From NCBI RefSeq assembly GCF_011326755.1, contig NZ_JAAOIE010000001.1, positions 336,344 through 400,343 of the forward strand: DNA of 64,000 bases, given 5' to 3'. This document shows, one piece after another, positions 17,720 through 27,830 of this stretch; position 1 is the first letter of the stretch; each line of letters starts with the position of its first letter. Below the pieces are notes generated by a model. It was not told the origin of the DNA, did no database searches, and saw only the letters and a program-made list of their open reading frames with translations. The position numbers and the translations under genes are program-made. This DNA comes from Cochlodiniinecator piscidefendens. Its GTDB lineage: Bacteria > Pseudomonadota > Alphaproteobacteria > Rhodobacterales > Rhodobacteraceae.

Positions 17720-18512
17720 CAATATCATCCCTTTTTCGGATGTGAATGGGAGAAAAGGTAGCGTCTTGGCGGATTTCAACGGTTCCAGCCTTGGCCAATT
17801 CCAGAGCCGCCGCAAAATGTGCTGCTGTTGCGCTGCGACGTTTAATCGGGTCATCTTCCCAACCATCAGGCAAATAACTGATCAAATCAGTCCATTGCCC
17901 GGCATACCCAATCAATCCGCGCAGCCGATCTAAGGCTTGTTCCATTGTAAAAACAGCGTCGCGATCCATGACATAGGGTCGAAAGTCGTCTTTGGTACGA
18001 ATGCGCGCATAGGCCTGCATCAGATCCAGAAGATTGGCCTCATAAGTCGTACTACGCAAACGTCTTACGGTTTCGGTTTGACCACGTACAAAACGTTCGC
18101 GCCCCAATAGGTCACGCGCCATCAGTTTTGCAGCAGCTTCGCGCATGGCCGAGAGACGCTCTAGTTGAAATGCCAGATGCGCGGCCAATTCTTCACCTGA
18201 CGGGCCTTCTTCGGACGGATCAGGTGGCAACAACAGACGACTTTTTAGAAACGCAAGCCACGCTGCCATGACCAGATAATCCGCGGCCAATTCGATCCTC
18301 AGCGCCTTGGCTTGCTCGATAAAGGCTAGGTATTGCTTTGCGAGGTCCAAAATCGAAATGCGCCGCAGATCCACTTTTTGCGTTCGCGAAAGCGTCAACA
18401 ATAGATCAAGCGGTCCTTCGTAACCATCAACGTCAACGATCAATGCTTCTGCGGCAAGCCGCGCATCAATTCGTTCCTTTGTTTCATCATCGAAGATATC
18501 GCGTTCGGTCAT
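17712..18512 (-). CDS. scpA: Segregation and condensation protein A
   Basis: Kleisin subunit of the SMC-ScpAB complex, 266 residues. The N-terminal kleisin motif YEGPLDLLLTLSRTQKVDL is near residues 30-50, followed by YLVMAAWLAFLKSRLLLP, and the C-terminal winged helix contains the FAAALELAK segment. Its placement between nagZ (12-base gap) and scpB is conserved. Confidence 0.95.
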   Translation of the reverse strand: MTERDIFDDETKERIDARLAAEALIVDVDGYEGPLDLLLTLSRTQKVDLRRISILDLAKQYLAFIEQAKALRIELAADYLVMAAWLAFLKSRLLLPPDPSEEGPSGEELAAHLAFQLERLSAMREAAAKLMARDLLGRERFVRGQTETVRRLRSTTYEANLLDLMQAYARIRTKDDFRPYVMDRDAVFTMEQALDRLRGLIGYAGQWTDLISYLPDGWEDDPIKRRSATAAHFAAALELAKAGTVEIRQDATFSPIHIRKRDDIDG

Positions 18513-18524
18513 TCCATCCTGATC

Positions 18525-19520
18525 TTACTGCTTCATAAGAGCATTAAGTTCGGACTCAATCTGTTGAATGTCAACTGCATCAGGAGATTTGCGCATTGCC
18601 AGCGCCTTCTCAGCCCGGTTTTGGGCCTTTGCTGTCAATGGGCCTGCCTCTGATACTACAGCCTCCATTTGATCGCGCTCACCATTACAGTGCAAAATCA
18701 AATCGTTGCCAGCACTCAGTGAAGCACGGGTGCGTTCTGAAACACTCCCGGCCAGCGCGTTCATCGATAGATCATCGGTCATCAGCAAACCATCAAATCC
18801 AATTTCAGTGCGTATGAGGTCAATCATCGCTTTCGATGTTGTAGCTGGCCCAGTTTCACCAAAGGCCGAGTACACAATATGCGCGGACATCCCCATTGGT
18901 AAATCTGCCAGCGCTGCAAATGCAGCAAAATCGGTTTCGTGCAGGGTTTCAGCACTCGCGTCAACGACAGGCAATTCAAGGTGACTGTCCATATTCGCAC
19001 GCCCATGACCAGGAATGTGCTTCATCACCGGCAGAACCCCCATCGCTAAATGCGCATCTGCTACAGTGCGCGCGATTTCGACAACAGTATTAACATCTGT
19101 ACCGTAGCACCTATTGCGCAAAACGGCATGGGTATCAGGCGTTGCGATATCAACATTAGGGGCGCAATTGCAATCAATCCCAAGGGCGATCAATTCAGAT
19201 GCGATCAACTGATACCTTAGATGCATACTGCGCACAGCTACGCTGGGATCGCGTTCAACGTGATCCAATGCTGGCAACCATTCCCGCCATTCAGGGGCGC
19301 GTAACCTTTGGACACGGCCCCCCTCTTGGTCAATCAAAATGGGTGCATTACGCCCAACGCTATCGCGTAAATCTTGTGTTAAGGCACGTATCTGATCCGG
19401 CGTTTCTAGATTTCGAGCAAAAAGGATAAACCCCCAGGGATCAGCTTCCTTAAAAAAGTGGCGCTCATCCAAAGACAAAGCGCCGCTTTCACACCCAAAA
19501 ATATAAGCCCCCGTTGTCAT
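18525..19520 (-). CDS. nagZ: Beta-N-acetylhexosaminidase
   Basis: Family GH3 cytoplasmic enzyme of peptidoglycan recycling that removes GlcNAc from anhydro-muropeptides. 331 residues with the catalytic loop KHIPGHGRANMDSHLELP (Asp/His dyad), LIDQEGGRVQR and the nucleophile Asp in LMTDDLSM. It overlaps the SPOR gene by one base. Confidence 0.95.
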   Translation of the reverse strand: MTTGAYIFGCESGALSLDERHFFKEADPWGFILFARNLETPDQIRALTQDLRDSVGRNAPILIDQEGGRVQRLRAPEWREWLPALDHVERDPSVAVRSMHLRYQLIASELIALGIDCNCAPNVDIATPDTHAVLRNRCYGTDVNTVVEIARTVADAHLAMGVLPVMKHIPGHGRANMDSHLELPVVDASAETLHETDFAAFAALADLPMGMSAHIVYSAFGETGPATTSKAMIDLIRTEIGFDGLLMTDDLSMNALAGSVSERTRASLSAGNDLILHCNGERDQMEAVVSEAGPLTAKAQNRAEKALAMRKSPDAVDIQQIESELNALMKQ

Positions 19521-20467
19521 TACCGGACAACAACCGGAATACAGGCTGTTTCACGCGCAAGAAGCACGGAACAAAAGCGCCGCGTATCGGAAAGACCATC
19601 AAACCCAAGGACTCGAAGACGGAAGAAACTGCGACCGCCACTGGTTGCCTCTTGAATAACGCGAGACTTGCCCTCGAAATAGTCTTCAAACTGCCCAGCA
19701 ATGCGGGCCCATTCTTGGCGGGCGAGGTCGGCGCTATCATATGCCCCCAATTGCACCAGCCGTGTTCCAGCTGCGATACTGCTTGCTGCGACTTCGTCGG
19801 TATTTTGGGTGCTAGGCTCGCTTAGACTTACGCTTTGTGCAGTTGCCAATGCTTGCGCAATCACATCGCTTGACGGACGTGGCTGAGGACGCAACGACAC
19901 AGCAACTCCGGGAACCGTAGCCGCAACACGCAAAGGCGATTGAGTCGCATCATCAATCTCGGTCAACTCACCAAGTGGGGCTGTACCATCAATTAATTGA
20001 TCGACCAAATTGCTAAGCCCCCCACCTTCAGGGATAACGGTTTCAGCAGAGACAAGCACCGGGCTGTCTGTTGCTTCGCCAATATTTATAGGTGCAGAAA
20101 CGACGGGACGTTCTTCTGTGATCGGTTGATCAGATGGCAAAATACCGACGGGTTCAGGGGCTAAAACCAACCTATCTGCGGCTGGTGCAGCTTCGCCGGC
20201 TGCTTGAACCTGGTTTACTGAAAGCCCTTGATGGCGTGCTTGTTCGCCCCCCGGCTCAACGGGCTGAATTCGCATCGGGCCTTCTATTGCACGGACAACG
20301 GGCACGCCCGTCACATCACGAACAGCCAAACGGTAAGTCCATGTCCCGAGCCCTGCAATCAACGCAAGAGACATCAAAGCCCCGGCAATCACCGGAACAG
20401 AAGAGCCGTTCTTATTTTTATCAGTCGGGTCATACCCATAGGAATCGTCGAATTCAACGTCTGCCAT
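19520..20467 (-). CDS. SPOR domain membrane protein
   Basis: Predicted divisome or cell-wall associated protein, 315 residues. A short cytoplasmic N-terminus, one transmembrane helix (about 24-46), a long low-complexity periplasmic linker, and a C-terminal SPOR domain from ~235 (LVQLGAYDSADLARQEWARIAGQFEDYF ... FFRLRVLGF in outline) that binds denuded glycan strands. It sits between argS and nagZ, linking it with wall turnover. Confidence 0.9.
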   Translation of the reverse strand: MADVEFDDSYGYDPTDKNKNGSSVPVIAGALMSLALIAGLGTWTYRLAVRDVTGVPVVRAIEGPMRIQPVEPGGEQARHQGLSVNQVQAAGEAAPAADRLVLAPEPVGILPSDQPITEERPVVSAPINIGEATDSPVLVSAETVIPEGGGLSNLVDQLIDGTAPLGELTEIDDATQSPLRVAATVPGVAVSLRPQPRPSSDVIAQALATAQSVSLSEPSTQNTDEVAASSIAAGTRLVQLGAYDSADLARQEWARIAGQFEDYFEGKSRVIQEATSGGRSFFRLRVLGFDGLSDTRRFCSVLLARETACIPVVVR

Positions 20468-20544
20468 ATCTGCCTCTCGTCCACCGTTTCTTATGTATAA
20501 AACGGTTGGTCTTGCCTGCTCAGCCCCGGACGAGACGCGATTTT

Positions 20545-22290
20545 TTAGCGCATTTCTTCGACCGGAGTCACACCTAAGATACCAAGACCTGCAGAAATAA
20601 CAACCGCTACGGCGCGCGCGAGCGCAATTTTTGCTTGCGATGTCGTAGCATCGCTTTCCTGCAACGCTCTGAGCTCAGGCGTATTTTTGCCCAAATGGTA
20701 GAGACTATGAAAATCAGACGCCAATTCATAAAGATAGAATGCAACGCGGTGTGGCTCATTTGTACGGGCTGCAATTTCAACCAGACGTGGCCATTCTGCC
20801 AACTTCTTTGCGACACCCAGCTCAGCCTCATGAGACAGGAGTTGCAAATCTGCTCCCACCAACGATGCATCGTCCACGGCAACGCCCGCTTCTGCAGCTT
20901 TGCGCAAAATGGAATTCACACGGGCATGCGCATATTGGACATAAAACACAGGATTGTCTTTGGATTGCTCAAGAACCTTGGAAAAATCAAAATCAAGCGG
21001 CGCGTCATTCTTCCGCGTCAACATGACAAACCGGGTCACATCCGGTCCGACTTGTTCAACAACATCGCGCAAGGTAACAAACGTCCCTGCACGCTTTGAC
21101 ATCTTAAAGGGTTCGCCGTTTTTAAACAGCTTCACCAACTGGCAAAGCTTTATGTCGATAGAAACCTTCCCATCAGAAAGCGCGGAGACGGCCGCTTTCA
21201 TCCGTTTTACATAGCCACCGTGATCTGCACCAAAAACATCGATCAGGTGATCAAAACCACGATCCACTTTATCATAGTGATACGCGATATCCGGGGCAAA
21301 ATAGGTCCATGATCCATCCGATTTTTTCACCGGACGGTCCACATCATCGCCGTGATCTGTGGACTTGAACAAGGTTTGTTCGCGTGCTTCCCAATCTTCG
21401 GGTAATTTGCCTTTCGGCGGCTCAAGCGTACCTTCGTAAATCAGACCTTTGGCGTCGAGTTCGCCAATAGCAGCCTCAATCCGGCCCGTTCCATAAAGGG
21501 ATTTTTCCGAATAAAACACATCCATCGTGACGTTCAACGCCTTAAGGTCAGCACGGATCAAATCCATCATCGCCTCTGTGGCAAACTCGCGAATATCCTG
21601 AAGCCAAACGTCTTCGGCTTTACCAACATAGGCGTCGCCAACCTTTTTCTTTAAGGCCTGTCCAACGTCGATCAGATAATCCCCAGGGTATGTTCCGTCG
21701 GGGAATGCAACTTCTTGGCCGTGTGCCTCAAGGTAACGCAAATACACTGACCGTGCGAGCACATCTACCTGCGCGCCACCATCATTGATGTAGTATTCAC
21801 GCGTAACATCATAACCCGCATAATCAAGCAAACCTGCCAAGGCATCCCCGAACACGGCCCCACGTGTGTGACCCACATGCAGTGGTCCTGTCGGGTTAGC
21901 TGACACATATTCGACATTGACCTTTGTGCCCTGCCCCATGGCTGAGCGACCAAAAGCAGTGCCTTTGTTCAAGGTCTCAATCACTACACCACGCCAAAGC
22001 GCGCTGGACAGGCGTAAATTCAAAAAACCCGGACCTGCAACTTCGGCTAATTCAACACGGTCATCCGCAACCAATTTTTGCGCCAATGCGTCTGCGATAT
22101 CGCGTGGTTTCATTTTAGCGGGTTTTGCAAGAACCATAGCTGCATTGGTTGCCATATCACCGTGCGCCGCATCGCGCGGCGGCTCAACCGCGACATTTCG
22201 AAAATCCAAACCCTCAGGCAACAGCCCTTCAGAGGTCATTGCCTCAAGGCTTACGATCACAAGCGCGCGGATATCGGTAAAAAGGTTCAT
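20545..22290 (-). CDS. argS: Arginyl-tRNA synthetase
   Basis: Class I synthetase of 581 residues. The HIGH-like site appears as [14 protein letters not shown] near 130, and the KMSKR-like site as [11 protein letters not shown]. The N-terminal Add-1 domain and the C-terminal DALR anticodon-binding region ([12 protein letters not shown], then [12 protein letters not shown]) are complete. Confidence 0.97.
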   Translation of the reverse strand: MNLFTDIRALVIVSLEAMTSEGLLPEGLDFRNVAVEPPRDAAHGDMATNAAMVLAKPAKMKPRDIADALAQKLVADDRVELAEVAGPGFLNLRLSSALWRGVVIETLNKGTAFGRSAMGQGTKVNVEYVSANPTGPLHVGHTRGAVFGDALAGLLDYAGYDVTREYYINDGGAQVDVLARSVYLRYLEAHGQEVAFPDGTYPGDYLIDVGQALKKKVGDAYVGKAEDVWLQDIREFATEAMMDLIRADLKALNVTMDVFYSEKSLYGTGRIEAAIGELDAKGLIYEGTLEPPKGKLPEDWEAREQTLFKSTDHGDDVDRPVKKSDGSWTYFAPDIAYHYDKVDRGFDHLIDVFGADHGGYVKRMKAAVSALSDGKVSIDIKLCQLVKLFKNGEPFKMSKRAGTFVTLRDVVEQVGPDVTRFVMLTRKNDAPLDFDFSKVLEQSKDNPVFYVQYAHARVNSILRKAAEAGVAVDDASLVGADLQLLSHEAELGVAKKLAEWPRLVEIAARTNEPHRVAFYLYELASDFHSLYHLGKNTPELRALQESDATTSQAKIALARAVAVVISAGLGILGVTPVEEMR

Positions 22291-22365
22291 GTCTGGCTTT
22301 CCATTCGTTCAAGGCGCGGTTTATCACGCTCTGCTGTCTCGTCAACGGGGAAGCGGGGAATTGCC

Positions 22366-23526
22366 CTATTCGCTCGTGTCAATTCCACCAATTAAACGTT
22401 CATGTTCCTGAATGGCGAAGCGATCTGTCATACCTGCGATGTAATCCGCAACAATGCGTGCCAGCATGGTTTCGCCCTGCGCCTCGGCCACATCTTTGCG
22501 CCATTGTTTTGGCAACAATTCAGGCTGTTCCATGAACAAAGGAAACAGATCGTGAACCATTTTGGTGACTTTTTTCCGCATAACGACCACAGACGGTGCG
22601 CGGTACATGCGATGGAATAAAAATTCTCTGATCACTTTCAAATCCTGAAACACGGGATCGGAAAATTGGATAACTGCGTGGCCCGCGTGACGAATATCAT
22701 GCACGCTTTTAGGATTGATAAGCGCAATACGCCGTTGTGCGTCATTGATCACATCTTCGACCAAAACGCCGAAGAACCGGCGCAGTGCCTCATGTCGGCG
22801 ACGGTAATAATTCAGACCGGGATACAATTCATCCACCCGAGCAAAGCACCCATCTAACAGCGGCAGTTCCGCGAGTTCATCAGTTGAAAACAACTCCGCC
22901 CGCAACCCATCGTGTAAATCGTGATTGTTATAAGCAACATCATCTGCGATCGCCGCAACTTGGGCTTCGGCGCTGGCGTAGGTGTGCAGTTCTAAATCGT
23001 GTATTTCATTGTAATCAGCAAGCGCATAAGGCAACTCACCTGTCACCGGACCGTTATGTTTCGCAATGCCTTCAAGCGTTTCCCAGGTTAAGTTCAACCC
23101 ATCCCACTCAGCGTAATGCCGTTCTAGGGACGTGACAATTCGGATCGCCTGAGCATTGTGGTCGAAACCTCCGTACGGTTCCATCAACACTTCCATAGCG
23201 TCCTCGCCCGTGTGACCGAAAGGGGTATGCCCCAAATCATGGGCCAATGCGATTGCTTCGGTCAGTTCCTGATTTAACCCCAAAGATCCCGCAATTGTGC
23301 GTGCGACTTGGGCCACTTCGATGGAATGAGTCAGGCGTGTGCGGAAATAATCCCCTTCATGTTCGATAAAAACTTGGGTCTTATGTTTCAGTCTGCGAAA
23401 GGCCGAAGCATGAATAATACGGTCGCGATCCCTTTGAAAACATGACCGAAATGCGCTTTCTTCCTCAGGATAAAGCCGCCCACTGGCCAATGCCGGGTCG
23501 GATGCGAATGGTGCATTCATGTTCAC
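22366..23526 (-). CDS. dgt: Deoxyguanosinetriphosphate triphosphohydrolase-like protein
   Basis: HD-domain dNTP triphosphohydrolase, 386 residues. Metal ligands are visible as RLTHSIEVAQVAR, ALAHDLGHTPFGHTGED, and the later DDVAYNNHDLHDG. It is divergent from the iron-sulfur insertion gene with about 55 bp between starts and adjacent to argS, as in other alphaproteobacteria. Confidence 0.95.
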   Translation of the reverse strand: MNMNAPFASDPALASGRLYPEEESAFRSCFQRDRDRIIHASAFRRLKHKTQVFIEHEGDYFRTRLTHSIEVAQVARTIAGSLGLNQELTEAIALAHDLGHTPFGHTGEDAMEVLMEPYGGFDHNAQAIRIVTSLERHYAEWDGLNLTWETLEGIAKHNGPVTGELPYALADYNEIHDLELHTYASAEAQVAAIADDVAYNNHDLHDGLRAELFSTDELAELPLLDGCFARVDELYPGLNYYRRRHEALRRFFGVLVEDVINDAQRRIALINPKSVHDIRHAGHAVIQFSDPVFQDLKVIREFLFHRMYRAPSVVVMRKKVTKMVHDLFPLFMEQPELLPKQWRKDVAEAQGETMLARIVADYIAGMTDRFAIQEHERLIGGIDTSE

Positions 23527-23581
23527 TGCCTGTTGTCGCCTCTTGTTCCCTTCCTTATATTCAGAAATAGGTAAAAATGAA

Positions 23582-23935
23582 ATGAAAACGGATTATGTTC
23601 CTATGGACTTGATGTTGCCACCAAAAGTCACAGATCGCGCCTTTGATCGGTTGGCTGAAATCAACGAAGGCGCCAGTGATGAAAAAGCGCTGCGTATCGC
23701 TGTCGATGGCGGCGGATGTTCAGGGTTTCAATATGAAATCACCTTGGGCGAAGCCACCGAGGATGACCTCGTTCTAGAAGGCAAAGGTCAAAAGGTTGTG
23801 GTTGATTCCGTTTCGCTCCCCTTTTTGACCAACGCTGAGATTGATTTCACAGAAGAACTGATTGGCGCACGGTTTATAATCAACAATCCAAACGCGACCA
23901 GTTCATGTGGCTGCGGCACCAGTTTTTCCATGTAA
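23582..23935 (+). CDS. erpA: Iron-sulfur cluster insertion protein (ErpA/IscA family)
   Basis: A-type Fe-S carrier. The upstream start at 23519 would overlap dgt and lacks a ribosome-binding site; the ATG at 23582 has AGG ten bases upstream and gives 117 residues. The three conserved cysteines are present in GGGCSGFQYE and SCGCGTSF. It loads clusters onto apoproteins. Confidence 0.92.
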   Translation: MKTDYVPMDLMLPPKVTDRAFDRLAEINEGASDEKALRIAVDGGGCSGFQYEITLGEATEDDLVLEGKGQKVVVDSVSLPFLTNAEIDFTEELIGARFIINNPNATSSCGCGTSFSM

Positions 23936-23942
23936 GTGAAAA

Positions 23943-23974
23943 CGCAGCCTCAGAAAACACACTCTGAGGCTGCG
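23943..23974 (+). terminator. Strong hairpin after erpA
   Basis: A perfect 12-bp stem (CGCAGCCTCAGA / TCTGAGGCTGCG) with an 8-nt loop starts eight bases after the stop. No T run follows, so termination efficiency is uncertain; it may be a 3' protective structure. Confidence 0.6.
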
Positions 23975-24088
23975 CTGCGCCTAAACATGACTAACCAATC
24001 CATACAAAATCGACCTTCGGCGCTTATTTAGGCCGCCACTAAAGACAGCTAAACATCCAAATGTTTCAAAACCATAAAGTCAGGCCGT

Positions 24089-25012
24089 TTATTTAGAAGC
24101 CTTTTTCGTTGTCCTACGAAATGCCCAGCGGATCGGCTTTTGCCGACGGCGTCCCGGCAGCTGAGCAATGATAATTCCACATAGCATCAACCCTGCCCCC
24201 ACCAACATGCGCTGTGTCAAAACCTCACCCAACAACAACCAACCGCCAATCGCACCAAAGACGGTCTCCATGCTCATGATCATAGCGGCCTGAACACTGG
24301 GCACCCAAGCTTGCGCCAACACCTGAAAGGTAATTGCAATGCCTGTGGCTGCGATGCCCGCAAAGAGCAAACCGGTGATCGCACCATCAATCCCATCAAT
24401 ATTGAACCCCTCGTAATAAAAGGCGAGCGGTGCGCTTAGCACTGACACAGTTGCGAATTGTAGAAATGCGAATGTAGGGCCATGCACTTTGGGCGAAAAA
24501 ATTCCAACCAGAACAACCTGACCGCCCCAGAACAGAACGCTTGCGAATACCAATCCATCACCGGGTGCCAATCGAAATCCGTCTGTAACTGATAGGAAAT
24601 ACAACCCAACGACGGCCAAAACGCCCGCGAACCACACCTTTGCTCCGATCTTTTGGCCTAGGAATATCCCCATGATGGGAACAGCTAAGATGTAAAGCCC
24701 CGTGATAAACGCTGCTTTGCCTGCGGTGGTTTCGATCATGCCGACCTGCTGGAGATTAATCCCGACAAACAGAACAGCGCCGGTAACAATCCCTGCACCG
24801 ATCACGGTTTTTGGTGATCCTTCCGCTGTTTTTTTACGTGGAAAAATCCAAATCACCGGCAGGACCGACAGCGCACCAATGAAGAACCGGATCGTGTTAA
24901 ACGTATAAGGGCCAATAAATTCCATGCCTTCGCGCTGAAACGCAAAGGTAAAGCCCCAAATCACCGCAATTGAAAACAGCATTCCAATGCCAAGTAGATA
25001 CCGAAAATTCAT
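24089..25012 (-). CDS. DMT-superfamily transporter (EamA)
   Basis: Inner-membrane protein of 307 residues with ten predicted helices in two EamA repeats; the IWGFTFAFQREGM start and late AAMIMSMETVFGAIGGWLLLGE are typical. Drug/metabolite exporter family, substrate unknown. A basic tail (RRRQKPIRWAFRRTTKK) is probably cytoplasmic. It stands alone, divergent from xth. Confidence 0.88.
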   Translation of the reverse strand: MNFRYLLGIGMLFSIAVIWGFTFAFQREGMEFIGPYTFNTIRFFIGALSVLPVIWIFPRKKTAEGSPKTVIGAGIVTGAVLFVGINLQQVGMIETTAGKAAFITGLYILAVPIMGIFLGQKIGAKVWFAGVLAVVGLYFLSVTDGFRLAPGDGLVFASVLFWGGQVVLVGIFSPKVHGPTFAFLQFATVSVLSAPLAFYYEGFNIDGIDGAITGLLFAGIAATGIAITFQVLAQAWVPSVQAAMIMSMETVFGAIGGWLLLGEVLTQRMLVGAGLMLCGIIIAQLPGRRRQKPIRWAFRRTTKKASK

Positions 25013-25171
25013 GGCAAAGCCCCCATATTGACCTATTCCCCTTAGAGCTGGAAATAGAGTTTAGCAAATGAAATCGGTTCGTTAGAGAATTCCCATTGTG
25101 AAACCCCGACCTATCTCTTGTGCTTGCACCATCCGCCCCGTTACTAAGGGATAAACCATCGGGAGCACGTC

Positions 25172-25978
25172 ATGAAAATTGCGACTTTTAACATCAACGG
25201 CGTTAAGGCCCGGATCAATGCGCTCAGTGATTGGTTGAAAGAAGCATCCCCCGATGTAGCGCTCCTTCAGGAAATCAAATCCGTTGACGAGGCATTCCCA
25301 CGAGACGTGTTCGAAGATCTTGGTTACAATGTCTACACCCATGGGCAAAAAGGGTTTAATGGCGTTGCGATTTTTTCAAAACTGCCGCTCGAAGATGTGA
25401 CACACGGCCTTCCGGGTGACGACAGTGACGAGCAAGCCCGCTGGATCGAGGCCACCGTTGTCGGAGAAAAGGCAATTCGCGTCTGTGGATTATATCTTCC
25501 CAATGGTAATCCCGTTGAACTGACCGAAGATGGGCAACCTGTCGAAGGTGGCAAATACGCCTATAAACTTGCTTGGATGGAACGCCTTTATAAACGCGCG
25601 CAAGAACTATTAGCTTCAGAAGAACCTGCGTTGATGGCGGGTGATTATAACATCATCCCCCAAGCCGAAGACGCCGCCAAACCAGACGGTTGGCGCGAGG
25701 ACGCACTGTTTCGACCAGAAAGCCGCGCAGCGTGGCGCAAAATACAGAATTTAGGATTTACCGAAGCTTTCCGTTCCCGCAATCAAAACCCTGAACAATA
25801 TAGTTTTTGGGACTATCAGGCTGGCGCATGGAACAAAAACAATGGAATACGGATCGACCATTTTCTTATGACACCACAATGTGCAGATTTGATGGAAGAT
25901 TGCCAAATTGATAAAGATATCAGAGGCCGTGAAAAACCATCTGATCACGTCCCGGTTTGGGTCAAACTTAACGCCTAG
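25172..25978 (+). CDS. xth: Exodeoxyribonuclease III
   Basis: AP endonuclease/3' exonuclease for base-excision repair, 268 residues. EEP-family residues are visible: FNINGVKAR, LLQEIKS (metal Glu), AGDYNIIP, and the C-terminal SDHVPVWV catalytic His. GGGAGC precedes the ATG. Its end overlaps the convergent FAD monooxygenase by four bases. Confidence 0.95.
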   Translation: MKIATFNINGVKARINALSDWLKEASPDVALLQEIKSVDEAFPRDVFEDLGYNVYTHGQKGFNGVAIFSKLPLEDVTHGLPGDDSDEQARWIEATVVGEKAIRVCGLYLPNGNPVELTEDGQPVEGGKYAYKLAWMERLYKRAQELLASEEPALMAGDYNIIPQAEDAAKPDGWREDALFRPESRAAWRKIQNLGFTEAFRSRNQNPEQYSFWDYQAGAWNKNNGIRIDHFLMTPQCADLMEDCQIDKDIRGREKPSDHVPVWVKLNA

Positions 25979-27168
25979 ATTTCTTTGGTGATATCGTAGC
26001 CATAGAGCCAGTCGAATTTTTTCAATGCCATCTCAGGCGCAACTCGCGTTGCGATACGCAGTGCCGTGTGCGCTGCAAAACGTAGCGGTGGGAAACTTAG
26101 ATGGTAATTACGGGCATTGTTACTGGATGCATTGATCACTCGACGCACACGCCCGATGCGTATGTCCTGATAGGCAGCGAATGCCTTTGCAACGTCATCA
26201 TGTGTATCCAAGGATTGTGCCAAGGCCCAAGCATCCTCAATCGCCATTGATGCGCCTTGTGCCATAAACGGTAAGGTTGGATGCGCTGCATCTCCCAAAA
26301 CCGCCATACGTCCTTTGGACCAGTTATTTGCAACAGGATGCCGAAACAAACCCCAAAGATGCACCTCTTCAACGCGATCCAGCAGAGCGCGCACATCGGG
26401 GCAAAACTTTGCAAAGGCTTCGCGTACATTTTGCGGGTCATCTTTGCGGTTCCAACCTTCTTCAACCCAATTGGTGCGCTCTTCGACGGCAACTATATTC
26501 ACAAATTTCCCGCCACGAATGGGATAGGATACGATATGTCGCCCCGGCCCCATATGCACAGTTACCTGCGCAGCCATCTCTCCGAGCGCAGGCACAACAG
26601 CCCGCCACGCTACTTGGCGTGTGAAAAACGGCCGGGATGGTCCACAAACAGCTGGGCGCACAACCGATTTCACACCATCAGCCCCAATAAGCAGCCCAGC
26701 CGGGACTCGCGCCCCTTGGGCCGTTGTTAAGCACGGCTTACCATCGGCGCAAAGCTCAACCTGCTTCACGTGCTGTAAAAACCGTATCTTAACACCGGCA
26801 GCACGTGCTGCGCCGGCCAACAAATTAATCAAATCTGCACGGTGAACAAAAAGGTAAGGACGGTGCAATGACTGCGCCAATTCTAAGGAAAACACCGGTT
26901 TTCCTGCCGCATAATCACGCAATTGAACGGCGGAGGCTTCGACGGCGAGACTACGCACTGCGCTACCTAACCCTAATCGATCAAGGACTTTGAAACCGTT
27001 GGGCGAAATTTGAAGCCCTGCCCCAACTTCACGAATTGCTTCTGCTTGTTCCAGCACTTGCACTTTCGCGCCATGCTGTGCACAGGCCAAAGCTGCCGTA
27101 AGCCCGCCAATGCCTGCACCCAAAATAGTGATTTTCTCGTTGGAGCACATATCAAACTGCCGGGTCAT
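25975..27168 (-). CDS. FAD-dependent monooxygenase (salicylate hydroxylase-like)
   Basis: Class A flavoprotein hydroxylase, 397 residues from the ATG at 27168 (a GTG at 27171 and a TTG at 27189 are alternatives; GGAAGG is at 27181-27186). The dinucleotide-binding motif ILGAGIGGLTAAL is near the N-terminus, the second FAD motif GDAAHPTLPFMAQGASMAIEDA is at about residue 290, and a DG motif is seen in LIGADGVKS. Closest in pattern to salicylate or 3-hydroxybenzoate hydroxylases. No ring-cleavage gene is nearby, so the substrate is open. Confidence 0.87.
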   Translation of the reverse strand: MTRQFDMCSNEKITILGAGIGGLTAALACAQHGAKVQVLEQAEAIREVGAGLQISPNGFKVLDRLGLGSAVRSLAVEASAVQLRDYAAGKPVFSLELAQSLHRPYLFVHRADLINLLAGAARAAGVKIRFLQHVKQVELCADGKPCLTTAQGARVPAGLLIGADGVKSVVRPAVCGPSRPFFTRQVAWRAVVPALGEMAAQVTVHMGPGRHIVSYPIRGGKFVNIVAVEERTNWVEEGWNRKDDPQNVREAFAKFCPDVRALLDRVEEVHLWGLFRHPVANNWSKGRMAVLGDAAHPTLPFMAQGASMAIEDAWALAQSLDTHDDVAKAFAAYQDIRIGRVRRVINASSNNARNYHLSFPPLRFAAHTALRIATRVAPEMALKKFDWLYGYDITKEI

Positions 27169-27192
27169 CACGACGCATTCGCCTTCCAATGG

Positions 27193-27223
27193 AAAGGGCG
27201 CCGAACGATCTGGTTCAGCGCCC
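27193..27223 (-). terminator. Terminator of dksA
   Basis: On the minus strand, arms GGGCGC/GCGCCC extended by GAAC/GTTC after one mismatch are followed by TTTCC, starting 24 bases after the dksA stop. It separates dksA from the monooxygenase gene. Confidence 0.7.
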
Positions 27224-27246
27224 CTCCCGTTTCCTAAACTTGTCTT

Positions 27247-27672
27247 TTATCGCTCGTCGCGATGAACGCGCTCTTTACGTTCGTGGCGCTCTTGGGCCTC
27301 AAGGCTCATGGTTGCGATAGGCCGTGCATCCAAGCGCTTGAGCGAAATAGGATCACCTGTGGTTTCACAGTAGCCAAATTCGCCCTCTTCGACACGACGC
27401 AAAGCCGCATCAATTTTAGAAACCAATTTGCGCTGACGGTCCTGCGTGCGCAATTCAATCGCACGATCCGTTTCTTCAGACGCGCGATCAGCAACATCAG
27501 GGATGTTACGCGTGTTGTCTTGAAGACCTTCGATTGTGTCTCTTGTACCAGCCATAAGATCGGCCTTCCAAGCGACTAACTTCCGACGAAAATATTCCAA
27601 CTGACGATCATTCATAAATGGTTCATCTTCAGCCGGGCGGTAGTCGTCTGGTAAGAAAACTTCAGCTTTCAT
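27247..27672 (-). CDS. dksA: RNA polymerase-binding protein DksA with degenerate zinc finger
   Basis: Transcription factor that enters the RNA polymerase secondary channel with ppGpp. 141 residues: N-terminal globular part, long coiled coil whose tip keeps the DxxDxA pattern (IPDVADRASEE), and a C-terminal zinc-finger region. Of the four finger cysteines only the first remains (GYCETTGDP); the others are replaced by Thr, Ser and Ala (ATMSLEAQERHE). I recall that R. sphaeroides DksA is similar, so this seems a lineage trait rather than decay. AGGGAGCAGG precedes the ATG. Confidence 0.93.
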   Translation of the reverse strand: MKAEVFLPDDYRPAEDEPFMNDRQLEYFRRKLVAWKADLMAGTRDTIEGLQDNTRNIPDVADRASEETDRAIELRTQDRQRKLVSKIDAALRRVEEGEFGYCETTGDPISLKRLDARPIATMSLEAQERHERKERVHRDER

Positions 27673-27830
27673 ACCTGCTCCCTTTATTTGGCCGGTGACA
27701 AACCTAGTGAGTCTGCCAATCGGCTCCCTCTCTCTGGCGTTGCCATTAATCCCTTTCTAAGAGCTTGTCACTAGGGGAACGCAACTTTTGCATAATTTGA
27801 TTGTGATTCCATACAACTTAGAACCGACCC

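Noticed and set aside
20134-20577. Plus-strand frame of 147 codons opposite the SPOR gene
   Set aside because: Shadow of the minus-strand gene: no ribosome-binding site, His/Arg-rich nonsense composition.
23943-23974. Small regulatory RNA after erpA
   Set aside because: Only one hairpin, no promoter pattern in front; a 3' end structure is the simpler reading.
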